Below, one piece after another: positions 14,823 through 24,110 of a stretch of DNA of 64,000 nt. Position numbers and translations under genes: made by a program. Source of the DNA: Alphaproteobacteria bacterium (GTDB lineage Bacteria; Pseudomonadota; Alphaproteobacteria; Rhodospirillales; Casp-alpha2). Each line of letters begins with the position of its first letter. Within the stretch, counting starts at the first letter, position 1. The notes below the pieces were generated by a model, which saw only the letters and a program-made list of their open reading frames with translations, was not told where the DNA came from and ran no database searches. The stretch lies in the NCBI GenBank assembly GCA_014382345.1, contig JACNJX010000106.1, positions 89,275 through 153,274 of the forward strand, read 5' to 3'.

Positions 14823-15473
14823 ATGAGCAAAACCGCAAATCCAAAAAATGACCTGCAGGTGGTCGAGGGCGATGCCCCCGACAAACCCAGCCGGGAAGAG
14901 GCCGAAGCGGCGGTGCGCACCCTGATTCAATGGGCCGGTGACGATCCCGCACGCGAAGGGCTGCTGGACACCCCGGCCCGCGTGGTGCGGTCCTACGAGG
15001 AATTCTTCAACGGCTATGAGGCATGTCCCAACACCATCCTGGAACGCACCTTCGAGGAAACCGACGGCTACGATGAAATCGTCCTGCTGCGCGGCATCCG
15101 CTTCGAATCCCATTGTGAACACCACATGGCGCCGATCATCGGCCGGGCACACGTCGCCTATCTGCCCAGGCGCCGGGTCGTCGGCATTTCCAAGCTGGCG
15201 CGGCTGGTGGAAATTTTCGCCAAGCGCCTGCAGATTCAAGAAAAGATGACGGCCCAGATCGCTAATACCATTGAAGACGTGCTGGAACCCCGCGGCGTCG
15301 CCGTGGTTATCGAGGCGGCGCATCATTGCATGACCACGCGCGGCATTCACAAACCCGGCGCGGTGATGACCACCAGCCGCATGCTCGGCGCGTTCCGAAA
15401 CGACGCCTCCACACGCCGTGAATTCCTCGCCATGGTCGGCAGCCCGGCGTCCGACGGGACGGTGTTCGGCTGA
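14823..15473 (+). CDS. folE: GTP cyclohydrolase I
   Basis: Converts GTP to 7,8-dihydroneopterin triphosphate, the first step to folate and queuosine precursors. It has 216 residues. The zinc and active-site motifs of the type I enzyme are visible: [20 protein letters not shown] with the zinc Cys and His, [20 protein letters not shown], and HHCMTTRG with the second zinc Cys. The N-terminal 30 residues are variable and charged. The subunits normally form a homodecamer. It lies directly after apaG on the same strand. Confidence 0.96.
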   Translation: MSKTANPKNDLQVVEGDAPDKPSREEAEAAVRTLIQWAGDDPAREGLLDTPARVVRSYEEFFNGYEACPNTILERTFEETDGYDEIVLLRGIRFESHCEHHMAPIIGRAHVAYLPRRRVVGISKLARLVEIFAKRLQIQEKMTAQIANTIEDVLEPRGVAVVIEAAHHCMTTRGIHKPGAVMTTSRMLGAFRNDASTRREFLAMVGSPASDGTVFG

Positions 15474-15594
15474 CCGGAACGGGCCTAAAGCCGTACCAGA
15501 ACCCCGAAAGAATTCCACAGGCAATTTTTTTCCTCTCTTGACCCTGAAACCTTTAGCGGTTTCAGTGAACACAGCGGTCTGCTAGGGGGCACCC

Positions 15595-17040
15595 ATGGAT
15601 TTTCGACCCATATTCCTTGTCATCGGGATTTTGCTGGCGACGCTGGCCCTGGTCATGCTGGTGCCGGCTGCGGTGGACGCTTTTTCCGGTCATCCGGACT
15701 GGGAAGTCTTCGCCATTTCATCGGGCGTGACGCTGTTTGTCGGCGTCGCCATGGCGCTGACCAGCCGCGCCGGAGCCATGAAGCTGACGATTCGCCAAGC
15801 CTTCGCCATGACGACGCTGAGCTGGCTGGCGATGACCTTCTTCGCGTCGGTGCCGTTCCTCTATTCGGACCTGGAGCTTTCTTTCACGGACGCCTTCTTC
15901 GAAGCCATGTCTGGTTTGACCACCACGGGCTCCACCGTGATTACGGGATTGGAAAAAGCGCCGCCGGGCATTCTGATCTGGCGGGCGCTGCTGCAATGGC
16001 TGGGCGGCATCGGGATTATCGTCATGGCGATCGCCGTGCTGCCGATGCTGAAAGTCGGCGGTATGCAGCTGTTCCGGATGGAAAGCTCCGATCAGTCGGA
16101 AAAGGCTCTGCCCCGCGCGGCCCAGGTCGCCACCGCCATCGGCGTGATCTACCTGTCGCTGTCGGGCTTGTGCGCCGGGGCCTACTGGCTGGCTGGTATG
16201 AGTGGCTTCGACTCCATCGCCCACGCCATGACCACCATCGCCACCGGCGGGTTTTCCACCTTCGACGCCTCGATCGGGCATTTCGACAACGCCATGGTCG
16301 ATATCATCGCCACCTGTGGCATGATCGTCGGCTCGTTGCCGTTTATCCTGTACTTGAAAACCCTGCAGGGCGACTTCGGGGCACTGGTGTCGGATTCCCA
16401 GGTGCAGTGGTTCCTCGCCCTGGTTACCGTGATCGTGATCATGGCTGCGGGCTGGTTGTGGCTGGAAAACGGGCTCGATCCGGTGTTGTCGTTGCGCTTC
16501 GCCACCTTCAACATTGTCTCCATCATCACCGGAACAGGCTACGCCACGTCGGACTTCAGCCTGTGGGGCAGCTTCGCCATGCCGATTTTCTTTTTCATCA
16601 TGTTTATCGGCGGCTGCGCCGGATCGACCACCTGCGGCATCAAGATTTTCCGCTTCCAGGTTCTCTATGCCGCCGCCCGCACCCAGATCCACCACCTGTT
16701 ACAGCCGCATGGGGTGTTCATCCCCTACTACAACCGCCGCCCGATTTCCGACGAGGTCCTGGTTTCGGTGCTCAGCTTCTTCTTTATCTGGTTCCTGTCC
16801 TTCGCCCTGCTGGCCCTGGCGCTGGGGTTGCTCGGCCTGGACTTCCTGACCGCCTTTTCGTCGGCAGCGACAGCAATCTCCAATGTCGGCCCGGCGCTGG
16901 GCCCGATCGTCGGCCCGTCGGGCACCTTCCAGCCGCTGCCCGACGCAGCCAAGTGGCTGCTGTCCGGCGGCATGCTGCTGGGCCGGCTGGAACTGTTTAC
17001 GGTGATTGTATTGTTCAGCCGCTCGTTCTGGCGCGGTTAG
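15595..17040 (+). CDS. trkH: Trk/Ktr-type potassium uptake membrane protein TrkH
   Basis: A 481-residue inner-membrane protein with about ten to twelve hydrophobic segments. Four pore-loop repeats with selectivity glycines are visible: SGLTTTGSTV, ATGGFSTFD, TGTGYATSD and AISNVGPALG. Such proteins carry K+ (or Na+) and work with a TrkA regulatory subunit, whose gene is not in the window. GGGGGC lies about 5 bases before the ATG. It converges on the lipoprotein gene at 17046 with 5 bases between stop codons. Confidence 0.93.
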   Translation: MDFRPIFLVIGILLATLALVMLVPAAVDAFSGHPDWEVFAISSGVTLFVGVAMALTSRAGAMKLTIRQAFAMTTLSWLAMTFFASVPFLYSDLELSFTDAFFEAMSGLTTTGSTVITGLEKAPPGILIWRALLQWLGGIGIIVMAIAVLPMLKVGGMQLFRMESSDQSEKALPRAAQVATAIGVIYLSLSGLCAGAYWLAGMSGFDSIAHAMTTIATGGFSTFDASIGHFDNAMVDIIATCGMIVGSLPFILYLKTLQGDFGALVSDSQVQWFLALVTVIVIMAAGWLWLENGLDPVLSLRFATFNIVSIITGTGYATSDFSLWGSFAMPIFFFIMFIGGCAGSTTCGIKIFRFQVLYAAARTQIHHLLQPHGVFIPYYNRRPISDEVLVSVLSFFFIWFLSFALLALALGLLGLDFLTAFSSAATAISNVGPALGPIVGPSGTFQPLPDAAKWLLSGGMLLGRLELFTVIVLFSRSFWRG

Positions 17041-17045
17041 AAGAG

Positions 17046-17636
17046 TTACTTAAACCAGCGAGCCAGAAACTGGCGCATGTTCTTTTCCATGACGGCGTCG
17101 AAGTCGCGGACCAGGGTTTCCGTCTGGTCGAACCAGATGCGTTCGCGTTCAAGCAGGGAAATATCTTCGCGCACAGTGGTGAAACGCGTCGCCTGCGCAG
17201 ACGCTGCACCCCGGCCGATGCGGCTTGTGATTTCCAGGCGGGCCTCCAGCGTCAGGTCATAGCGTTGCGATTGCTGCTTGGTGAAGGTCGCGGTAAAGCC
17301 GGTCTTTTGCGGCAGCTTCGATTCCACGGCGCTGGCCTGAACGATCACCAGTCGGGCTGTGCCGGAGCGGCCGGCGGCGCGAAGCCGGTCTTTCGCCCAT
17401 TGCCTGAGCGCCCTGGCCGGCGGCGTCGGGAACAGGTGTTCCACATCGGGCGGCTTCAGGGATGGCCGGTATTGGCTGACCACTTCGATCTTGGCGACGT
17501 CCAGCTTGATCGGGGCAAGGTGGGCAAACGTCAGCTCGGGCAGCTTTTGTGTCCGCACCGGCGTCTCGCAGGCTGTCAGACCAAGGGAAAAGCCCAAGGC
17601 AAGAACGGTGAGGAAAATTCTAAACGGCACGGCCAT
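17046..17636 (-). CDS. Conserved hypothetical lipoprotein
   Basis: A 196-residue protein with a signal peptide and lipobox LTAC (Cys near residue 23), so it is probably anchored in the envelope. The mature part has mixed alpha/beta character and no known domain was recognised. Its start lies 8 bases after the argF stop codon on the same strand, so it is likely the last gene of an argD-argF operon, an arrangement without obvious functional logic. Confidence 0.75.
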   Translation of the reverse strand: MAVPFRIFLTVLALGFSLGLTACETPVRTQKLPELTFAHLAPIKLDVAKIEVVSQYRPSLKPPDVEHLFPTPPARALRQWAKDRLRAAGRSGTARLVIVQASAVESKLPQKTGFTATFTKQQSQRYDLTLEARLEITSRIGRGAASAQATRFTTVREDISLLERERIWFDQTETLVRDFDAVMEKNMRQFLARWFK

Positions 17637-17644
17637 GGCTTATT

Positions 17645-18556
17645 CTACCCCAGACACCAGGCAAGAATACCTTTTTGTGCGTGCAGCCGGTTCTCCGCTT
17701 CGTCCCAGATCACCGATTGCGGGCCGTCCATGACCTCGTCGGTGACTTCCTCGCCCCGGTGCGCGGGCAAACAATGCATAAACAGGGCATCCGGTCCCGC
17801 CTTGTCCATCAACGCCTGATTAACCTGATAGGGCTCCAGCAGGCGACGGCGCTCAACAGCGTCGGCATCGCCCATGGACACCCAGGTGTCGGCGTTGACC
17901 AGATCGGCGCCGTCGACGGCAGCCGCGGCATCGGCAGTGACGGTAACATCGCCGCCTTCGCCCTTGGCCCAGTCGAGGATTTTTTCGTCCGGCGACAGCG
18001 CCTCCGGACAGGCGATGCGAAGCTGGAAGCCGAACCGCACGGCGGCGTGAATCCAGCTATTGGCGACGTTGTTGCCATCGCCCGACCAGGCCACCGTCTT
18101 GCCCGCGATGGGGCCGCGGTGTTCCTCGAAGGTCATGATATCGGCCATGATCTGGCACGGGTGCGACCAGTCGGTCAGGCCGTTGATCACCGGCACCGTG
18201 GCGTGCTGCTCCAGATCAATCAGCTTCTCCGCCTTGTCGGTGCGGATCATGATGGCGTCGGCATAGCGCGACAGCACGCGGGCCGTGTCGGCAACGGTTT
18301 CGCCCCGGCCCAACTGGGATTCGGATTCGCTCATCACCACCACCTGGCCACCCAGTTGCTGCATGCCGACCTGAAAGGACACCCGGGTCCGGGTCGAAGG
18401 TTTCTCGAAAATCATCACCAGCGTCTTGCCCGCGTACAAGGGCTTCGCGGTTCCCTTGACCTGATCGGCCTTGAGGCTGACCGCCAGATTGAGGATGTCG
18501 CGCAAGGTCTCCGTATCCAGCCGGTCGATGTCGAGGAAGTGTTTGATGGCCCCCAT
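17645..18556 (-). CDS. argF: Ornithine carbamoyltransferase
   Basis: Makes citrulline from ornithine and carbamoyl phosphate in arginine synthesis. It has 303 residues with the carbamoyl-phosphate motif STRTRVSF, the ornithine-side motif [13 protein letters not shown] and HCLPAHRG near the C-terminus. The ATG at 18556 ([10 protein letters not shown]) is chosen; the frame stays open further upstream, but only within the end of argD. It starts 2 bases after the argD stop codon, so the two are coupled. Confidence 0.96.
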   Translation of the reverse strand: MGAIKHFLDIDRLDTETLRDILNLAVSLKADQVKGTAKPLYAGKTLVMIFEKPSTRTRVSFQVGMQQLGGQVVVMSESESQLGRGETVADTARVLSRYADAIMIRTDKAEKLIDLEQHATVPVINGLTDWSHPCQIMADIMTFEEHRGPIAGKTVAWSGDGNNVANSWIHAAVRFGFQLRIACPEALSPDEKILDWAKGEGGDVTVTADAAAAVDGADLVNADTWVSMGDADAVERRRLLEPYQVNQALMDKAGPDALFMHCLPAHRGEEVTDEVMDGPQSVIWDEAENRLHAQKGILAWCLG

Positions 18557-18558
18557 GA

Positions 18559-19734
18559 TTAATTTCCCGCCAGTTCGCCGGCGGCCTTTTCGATGATCGC
18601 CACGGCTTCGTTGACGTGTTCGTCTTCGATCACCAGCGGCGGCACCAGCCGCACCACGTTGTTGCCCGCGGCCACCAGCAGCAGTCCGTTTTCGGCGCAC
18701 TTGGCGACCACGGCGGCATTTTCCGGAACGCATTTCAGGCCCACCATCAGCCCGGCGCCGCTGATGCCCTGGAAGACGCTCGGGTATGTTTCACACAAGC
18801 CTTCCAGCCGCGACCACAACAGGCGGGCGACGGAATCCACGTGGCCCAGGAAGCCGTCGGCCAGAATGATATCCAGCACCGCGTTGCCGACCGCCATCGC
18901 CAGAGGATTGCCACCGAAGGTGGAGCCGTGGCTGCCGGCGGTCATGGCGGCGGCCGGGCCTTCCTTGGCCAGGCAGGCGCCGACGGGAAACCCGCCGCCC
19001 AGCCCCTTGGCCGTGGCCAGCACGTCCGGCTCGATGCCTGCCCATTCGTAAGCGAACAGCTTGCCGGTCCGGCCCATGCCGCATTGCACTTCGTCCAGCA
19101 TCAGCAGAATGCCGAATTCGTCGGCGATGTCCCGCAGCCCCTTCAGGTAGCCCTTCGGCATCTGCCGGATGCCGCCTTCGCCCTGCACCGGCTCGACCAG
19201 GATGGCGGCGGTTTCCGGGCCTATCGCGGCACGCATTTCATTGAGGTTTCCGAAAGCGACGTGGTCGAAGCCTTCGACCACGGGACCGAAACCCTTCAGA
19301 TGTTTTTCCTGTCCGCCGGCGGCGATGGTCGCCAGCGAGCGCCCGTGAAACGCCCCTTCGCAGGTGATTACCCGGTAGCGTTCCGGATGACCGTTTTCCG
19401 AATGGTACTTGCGCGCCACCTTGATCGACAACTCCACGGCCTCGGCCCCGGAATTGTTGAAAAAGACGCTGTCGGCGAAGCTGTTGGCCACCAGCCGTTC
19501 GGCCAGGCGCACCTGTTCGGGAATTTCATACAGGTTCGAGCAGTGCCACAACTTGTCCGCCTGGCCCTTCAGGGCTTCGATCAGATGCGGATGACAGTGG
19601 CCCAGCCCGGCGACCGCGATCCCGGCGCCGAAATCGAGAAACCGGCGTCCGTCGCCGGTATACAGATACACCCCCTCGCCTTTTTCGAAGGCGAGTTCGG
19701 GTGAGCCATAGGTTGGCATGACTGGCGTAATCAT
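18559..19734 (-). CDS. argD: Acetylornithine aminotransferase
   Basis: A PLP enzyme interconverting N-acetylglutamate semialdehyde and N-acetylornithine, using glutamate; it may also serve succinyl-diaminopimelate in lysine synthesis. It has 391 residues. Visible features: [26 protein letters not shown] for the PLP phosphate, [14 protein letters not shown] with the ring-contacting Asp, and the Schiff-base Lys in [11 protein letters not shown]. The start [10 protein letters not shown] is set by AGGAGAG about 8 bases upstream. It is first in the argD-argF-lipoprotein run. Confidence 0.96.
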   Translation of the reverse strand: MITPVMPTYGSPELAFEKGEGVYLYTGDGRRFLDFGAGIAVAGLGHCHPHLIEALKGQADKLWHCSNLYEIPEQVRLAERLVANSFADSVFFNNSGAEAVELSIKVARKYHSENGHPERYRVITCEGAFHGRSLATIAAGGQEKHLKGFGPVVEGFDHVAFGNLNEMRAAIGPETAAILVEPVQGEGGIRQMPKGYLKGLRDIADEFGILLMLDEVQCGMGRTGKLFAYEWAGIEPDVLATAKGLGGGFPVGACLAKEGPAAAMTAGSHGSTFGGNPLAMAVGNAVLDIILADGFLGHVDSVARLLWSRLEGLCETYPSVFQGISGAGLMVGLKCVPENAAVVAKCAENGLLLVAAGNNVVRLVPPLVIEDEHVNEAVAIIEKAAGELAGN

Positions 19735-19891
19735 CGGGGTCACTCTCCTATCCCATTGGCGGCCCGTCCAAACAGCGCCCGACCCAAGGAAAGCGGCCAA
19801 GTATCTTGATACCGGTGAGTCCTGTCAATGGACAAACGGCGGGAGACAAACGGCGGGAGACAACCGTCATGAGACGTGCAATTACGGCGGT

Positions 19892-20692
19892 TCAGGCCTT
19901 GAGCTTGTAGCCGGTGGCGAACATGCCCGTGCAGATGCCCCAGAGCACCGCGTTGACGGCGGCCATGACCACCAGCCCCGCCATGAGCGAGCCGTCCGCA
20001 TGATCGGTAAACCCGTAGCGAAAGCCGTCGATCATATAAAAGAACGGATTGAGGTGAGCCACGATCTGGGCGGCCTCCGGCAGGCGCTGGATGGAATAGA
20101 AGGTGCCCGACAGGAACGACAGCGGCGTGATGACGAAATTTGTGACGGCGGCGATGTGGTCGAATTTTTCCGACCATATCCCGCCGATGGTCCCCAACAG
20201 CGACAGCATCAGCGACGCCATGAATCCGTGATAAAGGATATAGCCCCAGTGATCGACGCCCATGTCGACAAAAACGGTCATTGCCAGGGCGACGACGACA
20301 CCGACACAAATTCCCCGGCTGGCTCCCCCTAAGGCAATTCCGAAGGTCAGCTCATGGGCCGTGAACGGCGGCATCAGGGTGTCGATGATGTTACCCTGGA
20401 CCTTGGAAATCATGATCGACGAGGACGTGTTGGCAAACGCGTTCTGGGCAATCGCCATGACGACCAGCCCCGGCGCCAGAAATTCCATGAATGGCACGTC
20501 GCCGATCATGCGCGTGGCCCCGCCCAGCGCCAATGAGAAAACCGCCAGAAACAACAGCGTCGTCACCACGGGGGCGGCCAGGGTCTGGGTATAGACCTTG
20601 AGGAACCGCCGGACCTCACGCAGATAGAGCGTCCAAAGCCCGATCCAGTTGACGGCGCCCATGGTCGATGGTTGGGGAGGCTGCGTGTTCAT
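19892..20692 (-). CDS. ABC-2 type transporter permease
   Basis: A 266-residue membrane protein with about six hydrophobic helices and the ABC-2 permease pattern (FLAPGLVVMAIAQNAFANTS, PLSFLSGTFYS, LNPFFYMIDGFRYGF). It resembles the YadH/NodJ group of exporters. No ATP-binding partner gene is adjacent, so the ATPase must be encoded elsewhere. The start at 20692 gives MNTQPPQPST. It is divergent from recX with 42 bases between starts. The substrate is unknown. Confidence 0.87.
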   Translation of the reverse strand: MNTQPPQPSTMGAVNWIGLWTLYLREVRRFLKVYTQTLAAPVVTTLLFLAVFSLALGGATRMIGDVPFMEFLAPGLVVMAIAQNAFANTSSSIMISKVQGNIIDTLMPPFTAHELTFGIALGGASRGICVGVVVALAMTVFVDMGVDHWGYILYHGFMASLMLSLLGTIGGIWSEKFDHIAAVTNFVITPLSFLSGTFYSIQRLPEAAQIVAHLNPFFYMIDGFRYGFTDHADGSLMAGLVVMAAVNAVLWGICTGMFATGYKLKA

Positions 20693-20734
20693 GGCTGGAT
20701 ATATACGCGCTCGTCGTGACAATATCCAATCCTG

Positions 20735-21298
20735 ATGGCCAAGGAATTCGAAAAACCCCGCGTGAAAATTCCCCGCAAGGCGACGCCCCGCTATTTGGAG
20801 AATTCCGCCCTGCATTACCTGTCCCGCTTCGCCTCGTCTTCGGAAAACTTTCGCCGCTTGATGACCCGCAAGGTGGACCGGTCTGCGAAACACCACGACA
20901 CCGACCCGGACGAGGGCCGGGCCCTGATAGACGACATGATCCAGCGGTTTCTGCGCTCGGGACTTTTGGATGATACCGCCTACGCCAAGGCCCGCGCCGC
21001 CGGCCTACACCGGCGCGGCAATGCATCGCGCATTATCCGCGCCAAGCTGAAACAGAAGGGCCTGGGCGACGACGTTATAGAACAGGCGTTGGCGGCATTG
21101 GCGGACGATGACGAGGACCCGGAACGAACCGCCGCCATCCGCTTCGCCCGCAGGCGCCGGCTGGGGCCGTTCGCAACGGAAAAACCGGAAGACCCCAAAC
21201 GCGAAAAGCAGTTGGCGGCGATGGCCCGGGCCGGATTTTCCTACGACCTGGCGCGCCGGATTGTCGACGCCGACAGCGAAGACGATCTGCAATTCTAG
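20735..21298 (+). CDS. recX: RecX family regulatory protein
   Basis: A 187-residue basic protein made of three-helix repeats. The diagnostic stretches are RFLRSGLLDDTAYAKARA, a basic SRIIRAKLKQKGL loop, and a C-terminal GFSYDLARRIVDAD repeat. RecX binds RecA filaments and limits their activity. No recA gene is adjacent. The N-terminus is Lys/Arg-rich and probably flexible. Confidence 0.88.
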   Translation: MAKEFEKPRVKIPRKATPRYLENSALHYLSRFASSSENFRRLMTRKVDRSAKHHDTDPDEGRALIDDMIQRFLRSGLLDDTAYAKARAAGLHRRGNASRIIRAKLKQKGLGDDVIEQALAALADDDEDPERTAAIRFARRRRLGPFATEKPEDPKREKQLAAMARAGFSYDLARRIVDADSEDDLQF

Positions 21299-21374
21299 GC
21301 GGCCTCGCGGGCATTTGATTCCGGCCGCAAGACGGGGTATGTGAAATGAACACCACAGGGGAGGACATTCCGTC

Positions 21375-21713
21375 ATGACCACCATCTATCACAACCCGAG
21401 ATGTTCCAAATCCCGCCAGACGCTGGCGCTGCTGGGCGAAAACGGGGTCGAACCCGACATCATCGAATACCTGGAAACCCCGCCGAGCGCCGCGGAATTG
21501 AAAAAAATCCTGGGCATGTTGGGGATCGGGCCGCGCGATCTGCTGCGCAAAAAAGAAGCCAAGGAAGCCGGATTGGACAATCCGGACATGGACGACGACA
21601 CGCTGATTGAGGCCATGGCCGCCAATCCCATCGTTATCGAGCGGCCCATCGTCGTCAACAACGGCAAGGCGGCGCTGGGCCGTCCACCGGAAAGCGTCCT
21701 CGATATCCTTTAA
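21375..21713 (+). CDS. arsC: ArsC-family arsenate reductase (glutaredoxin type)
   Basis: A 112-residue thioredoxin-fold protein. The catalytic Cys lies in YHNPRCSKSRQTL near the N-terminus and the oxyanion-binding Arg in the later segment NPIVIERPIVV. It reduces arsenate to arsenite using glutathione and glutaredoxin. GGGGAGG precedes the ATG. No arsB, acr3 or arsR gene is nearby, so a general ArsC/Spx-type role remains possible. Confidence 0.9.
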   Translation: MTTIYHNPRCSKSRQTLALLGENGVEPDIIEYLETPPSAAELKKILGMLGIGPRDLLRKKEAKEAGLDNPDMDDDTLIEAMAANPIVIERPIVVNNGKAALGRPPESVLDIL

Positions 21714-21870
21714 AAGCGGGTTAGGCCTGCTTAAGGCCGGAACAGACGCAACAAGGCTTTGGCATACGCAAGGGTTGAAGTTCCCTTGCCATCTATTCAC
21801 TATGGCCTGGTATTCTTCATTTCGCGCCGGTTTCCTTGAACCAAAGTGGGACCGGCTCCTGGGGAAAGCC

Positions 21871-23400
21871 ATGGCTGCCGATCAAACGACCAAAACGCCC
21901 CGGCGCACCATCAACGCCAAACTGACGCCCGCCCGCGAAGGCGGGACGGCGGCCCGCCCGGACACCGCCCCGGAGACTCCGAAACCGACGCCGGAACAGG
22001 TCGCCGCCTGGCAGGGCCTGCAGCCCGACCAGCGCATGGCGCTGCGCGAGCGCGAGGCCGTGCGTATGTTTGGCGATGCCCTGGGTCATCACAACAAGGG
22101 CGAACTGGAAGAAGCCGCGCGTCTGTACGGACAGGCCCTGACCCTCAACCCCAACCTGCCTGACATCTATAACAATCTGGGCGTGGCGTTGCGCGCACTC
22201 GGCAAACTGGAAGCCTCCGCCGCGTGCTATTACCGCACTTTGGGTCTCAACCCGGACAACGCCGGGGCCTATACCAACCTGGGCAACGTGCTGCGCCAGA
22301 TGGGCCGCCTGGACGCCGCCGCCGCCAGCCATCGCCGCGCCGTCGAGCTGGACCCCGACAGCGCCGACGCCAACTACAATCTGGCGCTTGTGCTGCGCGA
22401 CATCGGTGAAACCAGCGAAGCCCTGATCTATTTTGCCAAGGTCCAGGCCATGGCCCCGGACCACACGGGCGGGCATTTCGACCGGGCGCTGACGTTGCTG
22501 CAGAACGGCGAGTTGAAGGAAGGGTTCGAGGAATACGAATGGCGCTGGAAGCTGGACGGCAACCCGCCCCGCGCATACGAACAGCCGCAATGGGACGGCG
22601 CGGCACTTGGCGGCAAGACGATCCTGCTGCACTCCGAACAGGGCTTCGGCGACATGATTCAGTTCGCGCGCTATATCCCGCTCGTCAAGGAACGCGGCGG
22701 CACCATTGTCATCGAGGCGCAGCCGGAACTGAGCCGACTGTTTTCAACCATTGAAGGCGTCGGTCAGGTCGTCAACGCCGGGGCCGACCTTCCGCGCTTC
22801 GATGTCTGGGCGCCGATGATGTCGCTGGCGAGAATTTTCGAGACCACGCTGGATACGGTCCCGGCCAGCGTCCCCTACCTGAGCCCGCCCGACGCAGCGG
22901 CCGGACAACTGCCGGCGACCCTGTCGACGCAGTTAAAGGTGGGTATCGCCTGGGCCGGCAGCGCCGGCCACCAGAACGACGCGCGCCGCTCATGTCCCTT
23001 CAGCCATTTCACCGAATTGATGGGATTGCCGGATGTCGTGCTCTACAGCCTGCAAACGGGACGGGCGGCGGGCGATATCGCGGCCAACGGGTGCCAGGCC
23101 TTCGTTACAGATATGAGCGCCAAGATGGGTGATTTCGCCGATACCGCCGCCATCGTCAGCCATCTGGACCTGATTATTTCCGTCGACACCTCGATCGCCC
23201 ATCTGGCCGGCGCCATGGGCAAGCCGGTGTGGGTCGCGCTGCCGCACCCCGGTGACTGGCGCTGGATGCAGGATGGCGATACCAGCCCCTGGTATCCGGC
23301 CATGCGGCTGTTCCGCCAACCCGCGCCCGGCGATTGGGCAGGCGTGTTCGAGGGCTTGAAAGCCGCCTTGAGTGTCGAGGCCGGCGGACGTTCCGCCTGA
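21871..23400 (+). CDS. TPR protein with glycosyltransferase-like C-terminal domain
   Basis: A 509-residue protein. The N-terminal 50 residues are Pro/Thr-rich. About four tetratricopeptide repeats follow (KGELEEAARLYGQALTLNP, then AYTNLGNVLRQMGRLDAAA and similar). The C-terminal half (about 240-500) has the pattern of GT-B/family 9-like domains seen in bacterial TPR-glycosyltransferases (ILLHSEQGFGDMIQFARY, VGIAWAGS, VDTSIAHLAGAMGKPVWVAL). The start at 21871 has GGGGAAA just upstream; the frame runs further back across the arsC end but has no good start there. It may glycosylate a protein or envelope component. The acceptor is not known and no polysaccharide cluster surrounds it. Confidence 0.78.
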   Translation: MAADQTTKTPRRTINAKLTPAREGGTAARPDTAPETPKPTPEQVAAWQGLQPDQRMALREREAVRMFGDALGHHNKGELEEAARLYGQALTLNPNLPDIYNNLGVALRALGKLEASAACYYRTLGLNPDNAGAYTNLGNVLRQMGRLDAAAASHRRAVELDPDSADANYNLALVLRDIGETSEALIYFAKVQAMAPDHTGGHFDRALTLLQNGELKEGFEEYEWRWKLDGNPPRAYEQPQWDGAALGGKTILLHSEQGFGDMIQFARYIPLVKERGGTIVIEAQPELSRLFSTIEGVGQVVNAGADLPRFDVWAPMMSLARIFETTLDTVPASVPYLSPPDAAAGQLPATLSTQLKVGIAWAGSAGHQNDARRSCPFSHFTELMGLPDVVLYSLQTGRAAGDIAANGCQAFVTDMSAKMGDFADTAAIVSHLDLIISVDTSIAHLAGAMGKPVWVALPHPGDWRWMQDGDTSPWYPAMRLFRQPAPGDWAGVFEGLKAALSVEAGGRSA

Positions 23401-23441
23401 CTTCACCGAACCGCAGCGTTATCTCTTTTTTTAGCAGGTCC

Positions 23442-23999
23442 TTATTTAATCGGGTCCGGCATCGGAGGCGGGGGCCGGGGCGGCGCGGTTTTTATCACGT
23501 CCAGGTCCAAGCCACCGGTATCCAGGCTTAAACGCGGCTCCAGTTTGAATTCCGCCGCCGCGCCGGTTGGCGGCAACACGAAAACCGTCGCCTCAGCATT
23601 CGCCGGTTTCTCAACGGCGACGGGTTGCGGCGCGGGTTGCGGCATTGCCGGGACTGGCATGGACGGGGGTTCAGACGGGGGCAGGGATGTTGATCCGGCC
23701 GGCAGCGGCGCCAGAAGGGTTTCGGCCTGATTGGGCGCTTGTGGTCTGGTCGTTTGTGGGCTTGGTGCTTGTGGCACCTGAGAACGGTTAGGAACACCGG
23801 CAGCGGACGGCGGTCCCGTCCAACGGGTGCCGTATTCGCTGGCCATGGGATGCGGCTCGAACAGCATCCGGTCCATGTCATAGACCGTGTTGATGCTGTC
23901 CGCGCCGGAAGCCCCCGGCACCAAAACGGCGGCGGCCAGCATCCCTAAAAACAGTCTTCCGGATAATGGAACGGTCACATCAAATCCCCTGGGACTCAT
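23442..23999 (-). CDS. Proline-rich exported hypothetical protein
   Basis: A 185-residue protein. A signal-peptide-like segment (LFLGMLAAAVLVPGASG) precedes a very Pro/Gln-rich, low-complexity middle (about 75-140). The C-terminus is PPRPPPPMPDPIK. No domain was recognised. It could span the periplasm or be a cell-surface linker. The ATG at 23999 is chosen; an upstream extension of the frame runs through the opposite gene's start and is rejected. It is divergent from the cNMP-binding/TPR gene. Confidence 0.6.
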   Translation of the reverse strand: MSPRGFDVTVPLSGRLFLGMLAAAVLVPGASGADSINTVYDMDRMLFEPHPMASEYGTRWTGPPSAAGVPNRSQVPQAPSPQTTRPQAPNQAETLLAPLPAGSTSLPPSEPPSMPVPAMPQPAPQPVAVEKPANAEATVFVLPPTGAAAEFKLEPRLSLDTGGLDLDVIKTAPPRPPPPMPDPIK

Positions 24000-24110
24000 T
24001 ATCCCCCTTCCCGCCGGACGCCGCAATCGTTGACCCCCACCCGTGACACGGGCAACATGCAAGGACAGCATGGCCGGGTTCCGTAAGTTGTCCTGAACCG
24101 GCAAGCATCC